Positions 59,248 to 64,000 of a stretch of 64,000 nt of DNA are shown piece by piece. The notes beneath the pieces were generated by a model. It did no database searches and had not been told where the DNA came from. It saw only the letters and a list, made by a program, of their open reading frames with translations. The stretch spans positions 206,671,293-206,735,292 of the forward strand of contig NC_064819.1 of NCBI RefSeq assembly GCF_024166365.1, in the 5' to 3' direction. This stretch comes from Elephas maximus indicus (Eukaryota > Chordata > Mammalia > Proboscidea > Elephantidae). Position 1 is the stretch's first letter; each line of letters opens with the position of its first letter. The translations under genes and the position numbers were made by a program.

Positions 59248-59383
59248 ATGAAATACTGCACAGTATAAATAACTCCAACTGCTGTCAGGCCCTCTGGTGG
59301 ATTCCACTGTAGGACGTTCTTCATATTTATGGACGAGAAAGTGATATTTTCAGGTTTAGGCAAGCCACCAGAGACACAAGGAA
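59248..59383 (-). CDS. IL20RA: IL20RA exon 2 (start of mature receptor, domain D1)
   Basis: First coding exon of IL20RA in the window. IL20RA is the alpha chain of the type I IL-20 receptor, a plasma-membrane class II cytokine receptor that binds IL-19, IL-20 and IL-24 with IL20RB, or IL-26 with IL10RB. On the minus strand the acceptor AG is at 59385-59384 and the donor GTAAGT at 59247-59242. It opens with the last two bases of a Val codon and reads PCVSGGLPKPENITF, then NMKNVLQW and YTVQYF, ending in phase 2 (AT of an Ile codon). This matches the mature N-terminus and first strands of fibronectin-III domain D1. NITF is an N-glycosylation sequon. The signal-peptide exon, expected to end in G, is not in the window; introns 1 of class II receptors are often long. 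Confidence 0.96.
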
Positions 59384-59437
59384 CTGAAAAAGGAGTAGAA
59401 AGGAATTTACGTCTTAGTTGAAGAAAAGGAAAATATA

Positions 59438-59990
59438 ACCCCTGTGGTAGCCAGTCTCCAGACATGGACCCCAATGAACCATGCTTTCTGGTATTCACAC
59501 CCTTGTATATTCCCTCCCACACTGAACCTGAACTGACCCTGTGACTCGCTTCAACCAACAGAATGTGGCAGAAATGGCACTGGGACTTAGCTTTAAAAAG
59601 GTCTGGTAGCCTCTACTTTTGCTCTTTTGGAAGCCCTGAGCTGCCATGTAAGAAACTGGGCTATTTTGCTGGAAAGATGACACAGACAGGCCAAGTGGAG
59701 GAGAGGCTTAGCTGTCCCAGTGTCCCAACCGGGCCCAGCCTTCCAACCAAGAAGCCAGAATGAAGTCATTGTAATATTCCAGCCCTATATGTCAAAAAAA
59801 AAAAAAAAATTTTTTTTTTTAATATGTCAGTGACTGGAGCTGCTTGAGAGACCCTGAGTGCGACCAGCAGAAGAACCAACCAGCTGAGCCCCAGTCAACC
59901 CCAGACTTGAGAGAAATAATGGAACAACTGTTTTACACCACTGAGTTTTGGGGTAGTTTGTTATGCATCAATAGATAACAGAAACAACCC
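59438..59990 (+). mobile_element. old MLT1-type LTR, IL20RA intron 1
   Basis: GGTAGCCAGTCTCCAGAC, ACCAACAGAATGTGGCAG, GCTTGAGAGACCCTGAG and GGGTAGTTTGTTATGCATC. These are the standard landmarks of mammalian MLT1 LTRs. It contains an A15/T12 run at about 59793-59820 and starts about 55 bases before the exon 2 acceptor. Confidence 0.75.
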
Positions 59991-60251
59991 CTTCATGAGA
60001 TAAACAAAGTTTAAAATAAATGCCCCTGAAAGACCAGAGTTTTGGAGGTTGAAGTTGGCTTCAGTAAAGTGTATAAAAGAAGCGAGAATTAGAAAGGAAA
60101 CTTAAATAAACTGATATGTTCATATAACTGCACTCTAAGAAAAGCTGTGTCCCAGGGGATTAATTTGTAGAAATCCTCTGTAGAGAAATGATAAAGAATT
60201 GGAGAAACCTACCAAAAAATTAGAAAAGGACAAAAAGAAAGTAAGAGGATA

Positions 60252-60280
60252 CTTTATATATATATATATATATATATAGG
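60252..60280 (+). repeat. (TA)n microsatellite
   Basis: About 13 TA units. Confidence 0.88.
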
Positions 60281-60541
60281 ATGATCCATTTATTACTAAA
60301 ATAAAAAAAATTCAATGGTAACGTGTAAGAATTGAAATATTAATTTAAAACATTTAAAAGATCACAAAATACTGAGTAATAAGCAATCAGATTTTATGAA
60401 GAACTTATACCATAAATATGCATATTCTAGTCAATGAACTTGGAAAATATTGCCAAATCAAACTCAGAAAACAAAACTTAGCTAAGTCACTGAAGACTGG
60501 TGCAATCTTAGCTAAAGTTCAGTAATTCCTGTGCAAATTAG

Positions 60542-60645
60542 AGGAGCCCTGGTTAAGAGCTCAGCTGCTAACTAACAGACCGGCAGTTTGAATTCACCAG
60601 CCACTTCTTGAAAACTCTATGGGCCAGTTCTACTCTTTGGTTTTT
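60542..60645 (+). mobile_element. AfroSINE, internally deleted
   Basis: GGAGCCCTGGTTAAGAGC, where part of the head is missing, to CCAGTTCTACTCTTTGG. Confidence 0.82.
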
Positions 60646-61547
60646 AATGTCAGAGAAAGGACTTAGCTTTATGCTTGGGGTAACCCTTGGCTAAAACTAG
60701 CTCTACGAAATGTATTCTAATTCCACAAGCCAAATGAAAAGAAAGAAAAATTCTTTAGAATTAAACTTTGTAAATATGATCCTGACTCTAGGTCGAAATC
60801 ACCTCTTTAATATGTGGTAGAGTAACCAAAACACAGGTGGTGGAGTATGTGTTTGTGTGTACGTGCTATACTTGTAGTGACTCCTACTTTTAACCTTGAC
60901 CTTTTTTTTTTTAAGAAGAAAGTTAAATACTTAAAAGAGAAGCACTATTAACTGATCGTGAGTATGTGTGTGGTGGGAGTGGGGAGGATCTCAAAAGAAC
61001 ATAGCCTGGCCAATGTCTTTCTTTGATTTCTATTCTTACTCTTTGAGATCACTGTTTATCAACTGGTATTGGGTTTTTCTGGAGATTACATTCAGTGAAT
61101 AATTACCAGTGATTCAATACTGCTCTTCAGTATCACTAGCTTCTAAGTTTTAATAAGATTTTTAAAAGTAAAACAGAGAACATGGGGAGGCAACACCATG
61201 GAATACAGTAATTTCCAATTTTTCAAGGGTAAGGAACAATTTAACATCAAAAAATTCCAAGGATCTTTCCAGATCTAAAATGTTACATTTCTAAATTTTT
61301 AGAGACACCAAAATGTGAAGAGTGGTTAGCATATTTTAAGAATTAACCTTAAAAGACTGCTCATTATAGTATCTGATGGAAGGCATTACCAAAACCTGGC
61401 TCTACAGAACTAACCCTAAGAACTAGAGTATTCTGACTTGTACCAACACGAAATGCAAGTTATCTTAGATATTATAGTCCAGGAATATTTTGTCAGTGTT
61501 CACTCTATACAAATCTTTATCTCTACAACATTTGTTCCTACTTCACT
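60646..61547. other. IL20RA intron 1, nothing recognised
   Basis: AT-rich intronic DNA with a T10 run near 60904; no exon-like segment. Confidence 0.5.
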
Positions 61548-62310
61548 TTAAAAAAAAAAAACATTTTTTATTGTGCTTTAAGTTTACAAGTCAGTCTCTC
61601 ATATAAAAATTTATATACACCTTGTTATATACTCCTAATTGCTCTCCCCCTAATGAGACAGTCTGTTCCTTTCCTCCACTCTCTCTTTTTGTGTCCATTC
61701 TGCCAGCTTCTAACCCTCTCTGCCCTCTCATCTCTCCTCCAGATAGGAGGTGCCAACATAGTCTCAAGTGTCTACTTGATCCAAGAAGCTCATTCTTCAC
61801 CAGCATCTTTTTCTATCTCATTGTCCAGTCCAATCCCTGTCCGAAGAGTTGGCTTTGGGAATGGTTCCTATCCTGGGCTAACGAAGGTCTGGGGGCCATG
61901 ACCTCCAGGGTCCTTCTTGTCTCAGTCAGACCATTAAGTCTGGTCTTTTTCAAGAATTTGGGGTCTGCATCCCACTGCTCTCTTGCTCCCTCAGGGGTTC
62001 TCTGTTGTGTTCCCTGTCAGGGCAGTCATTGGTTGGAGCCAGGCACCATCTAGTTCTTCTGGTCTCAGGCTGATGTAGTCTCTGGTTTATGTGGCCCTTT
62101 CTGTCTCTTGGGCTCATAATTACCTTGTGTCCTTGGTGTTCTTCATTCTCCTTTGCTCCAGGTGGGTTCAGACCAATTGATGCACCTTAAATGGCCGCTA
62201 GCTAGCGTTTAAGACCCCAGACGCCACTCTTCAAAGTGTGATGCAGAATGTTTTCTTAATAAATTTTATTATGCCAATTAACTTAGATGTCCCCTGAAAC
62301 CTACCTGACT
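61548..62310 (-). mobile_element. L1 3' UTR only (severely 5'-truncated)
   Basis: Antisense copy, closely matching 24900-25460: GGTCTCAGGCTGATGTAGTC, AAGACCCCAGACGCCAC and TAGATGTCCCCTGAAACC occur in both. It also keeps more of the extreme 3' end next to the A run at about 61551-61561. Confidence 0.9.
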
Positions 62311-62639
62311 TTTAATATAAGTAAACATTTGACAGAACTCTTGAGATGGCTAAAACATACCCAGAAAGTTTTAAGAAGTAATGTGGAATAAAAGAAAATG
62401 ATAGCTCATTTTTACTTCTTTGTTGTTGTTGCTGTCATGAGGAAACAAAGCAAATTTGCTTTTCCTAACTGAACTATTCTCTGGAATGTGCTGTCAATCT
62501 TTAATGTTCATTGATTTGACAGACATTTTGGTTAATGCTTTGTAATTGTTTAAATGGTCCTCCAGAAATGTTATGCAAATTACCAAAACTTTACCAAATT
62601 CTGGCAATATAATAGCTTAAATAAAGGGAATTAATAATG

Positions 62640-62999
62640 TGACAGTGTTGAAAAGCAAAGATGTCACTGTAAGGACTAAGGTGGGCCAACCCATGGTGTT
62701 TTCAATCACCTCATATGCATGCAAAAGCTGGACAATGAATAAGGAAGACTGAAGAAGAATTGATGCCTTTGAATTGTGGTGTTGGCAAAGAATATTGAAT
62801 ATACAACGGACTGCCACAAGAATGAACAAATCTGTCTTGGAAGAAGTACAACCAGAATCCTCCTTAGAAGCAAGGATGGTGAGGCTACATCTCATATACT
62901 TCGAACATGGTATCAGAAGGGGTCAGTCCCTGAAGAAGGACATCATGCTTGGTAAAACAGAGGGTCAGTGAAAATACAGGAAGACCCTCAACAAGATGG
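62640..62999 (+). mobile_element. RTE/BovB-like LINE, C-terminal piece
   Basis: Starts GTTGAAAAGCAAAGATGTC and ends CCCTCAACAAGATGGA without the tail. Reads LEEVQPESSLEARMVRL and DIMLGK. Confidence 0.88.
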
Positions 63000-64000
63000 A
63001 ATTAAAGTACAGCTCTGATTTTCTGATACAACACAGATTTCATATCCCAAATCGTACAGCCATTGGATTGGTGCATGTAGTTTTATGCCCTGGGAGTGCT
63101 GGGTCAGCACAACTTTGGTTTGGCACCCATGATTTTTCATAGCCTTCTCCAGCCTCTCCTTCTGCAATTGTGCCAAATGTACCCTGTTCATCAGCCACAT
63201 GAAATTACCTGCAATAGTCTAACTTGCTCTACTCTTTTATGCCTTTACAATTTTGGTCCCCTCTGCCTACAATAAAATTTGGGACTAAAACACTCCTTGT
63301 ACCACTACATGCACATCCATCGAATGAATACTGGCTTGTATTTTAATGACATGATTACACTGTTACATCCAGTAAGGTATGGATGGCCACTAATAAAGGG
63401 ACTGAATATTCCTCATGGTGGTCACCTGGGTAGATGACTGGTCCTTTGAGAGAAAGTGAAACTCAGAACGCCTTGGGAAGGGATAGGAACTCCGGGTCCA
63501 TCTGAACTTCCCTGACTAGGACCTGGACTTTGGGAAATGGAGGGATGCTTGAGGGTATGCCCAAGTGGTAGGTATTAGACTGTCTCTGCCTTAATGGGGC
63601 TGCATGGAAGTTGGCCAGGAGGTGTCCACTTAAAGAACTTGAGAGTAATGATGGGTTGCCTATATCACGTAAGCCACATCATTTAGATTTGTGACCCTTC
63701 TCAGTGTTTATTTTCCTTAGCCTTTGGGAAAGTCTTCTAACCCAGCTTCACGTGCACTATAGCACCATCAGCAGACAACCTTGTGCCTATTCTTGGGTCC
63801 CCTCGGTAGTAACAGAATAGATAAATGACTTTAAAACCGGTAAATCTACGATCATTTCAATAGTACAGTTTTATAAAATGTGGCTGCTACATTGGTCCCA
63901 AGCGTTACCTTGCTTACAGGTCTCTAGGCATAGTTAAACGGAATGTGACCTTTTCCTAACAGTGCAACACTAGTACTAGGGATGTTTCAGTATGTTGCAG
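63000..64000. other. probable IL20RA intron 1, nothing recognised
   Basis: No signal-peptide-like exon (Leu-rich, GC-rich, ending in G before GT) is seen on the minus strand. A 70-codon minus frame at 62988-63200 is unassigned. Confidence 0.45.

Noticed and set aside
62988-63200. 70-codon minus frame reading QLQKERLEKAMKNHGCQTK
   Set aside because: Looks protein-like, but it is short, I cannot name a family, and its 5' Met has no supporting context. Left as unassigned.
59384-64000. Search for IL20RA exon 1 and for IL22RA2
   Set aside because: No GC-rich, Leu-rich signal-peptide exon with a donor in the right phase and no receptor-like exon of a neighbour gene was found on either strand.

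Overview
This is a vertebrate nuclear window from an afrotherian mammal (elephant, manatee, hyrax or aardvark relative). The evidence is about thirty copies of the tRNA-derived AfroSINE family, many RTE/BovB-like LINE copies of the type abundant in elephants, L1, and MaLR/ERVL-type LTRs. A paenungulate such as an elephant is my best guess; the species cannot be fixed from this window alone. There are no bacterial features.

The only clear host protein-coding gene is IL20RA (interleukin-20 receptor subunit alpha), on the minus strand. Six coding exons are present: exon 2 (59248-59383), exon 3 (50417-50595), exon 4 (47951-48126), exon 5 (47084-47228), exon 6 (43434-43573) and terminal exon 7 (40708-41505). 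All have GT donors and AG acceptors, phases match across every junction, and no frame is broken. They total 1574 nt and encode about 523 residues, which is the full receptor minus the signal-peptide exon. Exon 1 must lie beyond the right edge, because 59384-64000 holds only intron 1. The protein has two fibronectin-III-like ligand-binding domains (exons 2-5), one membrane span (exon 6) and a long JAK/STAT-signalling tail (exon 7).

Layout: 1-33 kb is an intergenic, transposon-dominated region downstream of the gene. It holds long RTE copies (1.8-4.6, 5.7-9.0, 18.8-22.0 and 30.9-32.1 kb), a 5'-truncated L1 (24.85-27.77 kb), a tRNA-Trp-like sequence, a hAT transposase relic (about 17.9-18.65 kb) and LTRs. 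At 33.2-33.7 kb is a CpG-rich, promoter-like island with two inverted ZNF143-type motifs and no assigned gene. From 36.3 to 39.6 kb is an old duplicated MIR unit broken by an RTE and two LTRs. From 40.7 to 59.4 kb is IL20RA, its introns full of SINEs, LTRs, a hAT MITE, L2, an old Charlie/L1 nest and a near-perfect 60-bp foldback. From 59.4 to 64 kb is intron 1 with an MLT1-type LTR, an L1 3' UTR and an RTE tail.

The most interesting signals are these. An AfroSINE appears to have inserted exactly at the 3' splice site of IL20RA exon 4 and now supplies its polypyrimidine tract. Exon 3 has a tandem NAGNAG acceptor. There is an orphan CpG promoter. A 176-bp palindromic hAT MITE with an 8-bp target duplication sits inside a MaLR LTR. 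Small 5'-plus-3'-end RTE derivatives appear to have been mobilised SINE-style. One RTE copy is mosaic. I see no new multi-gene system.
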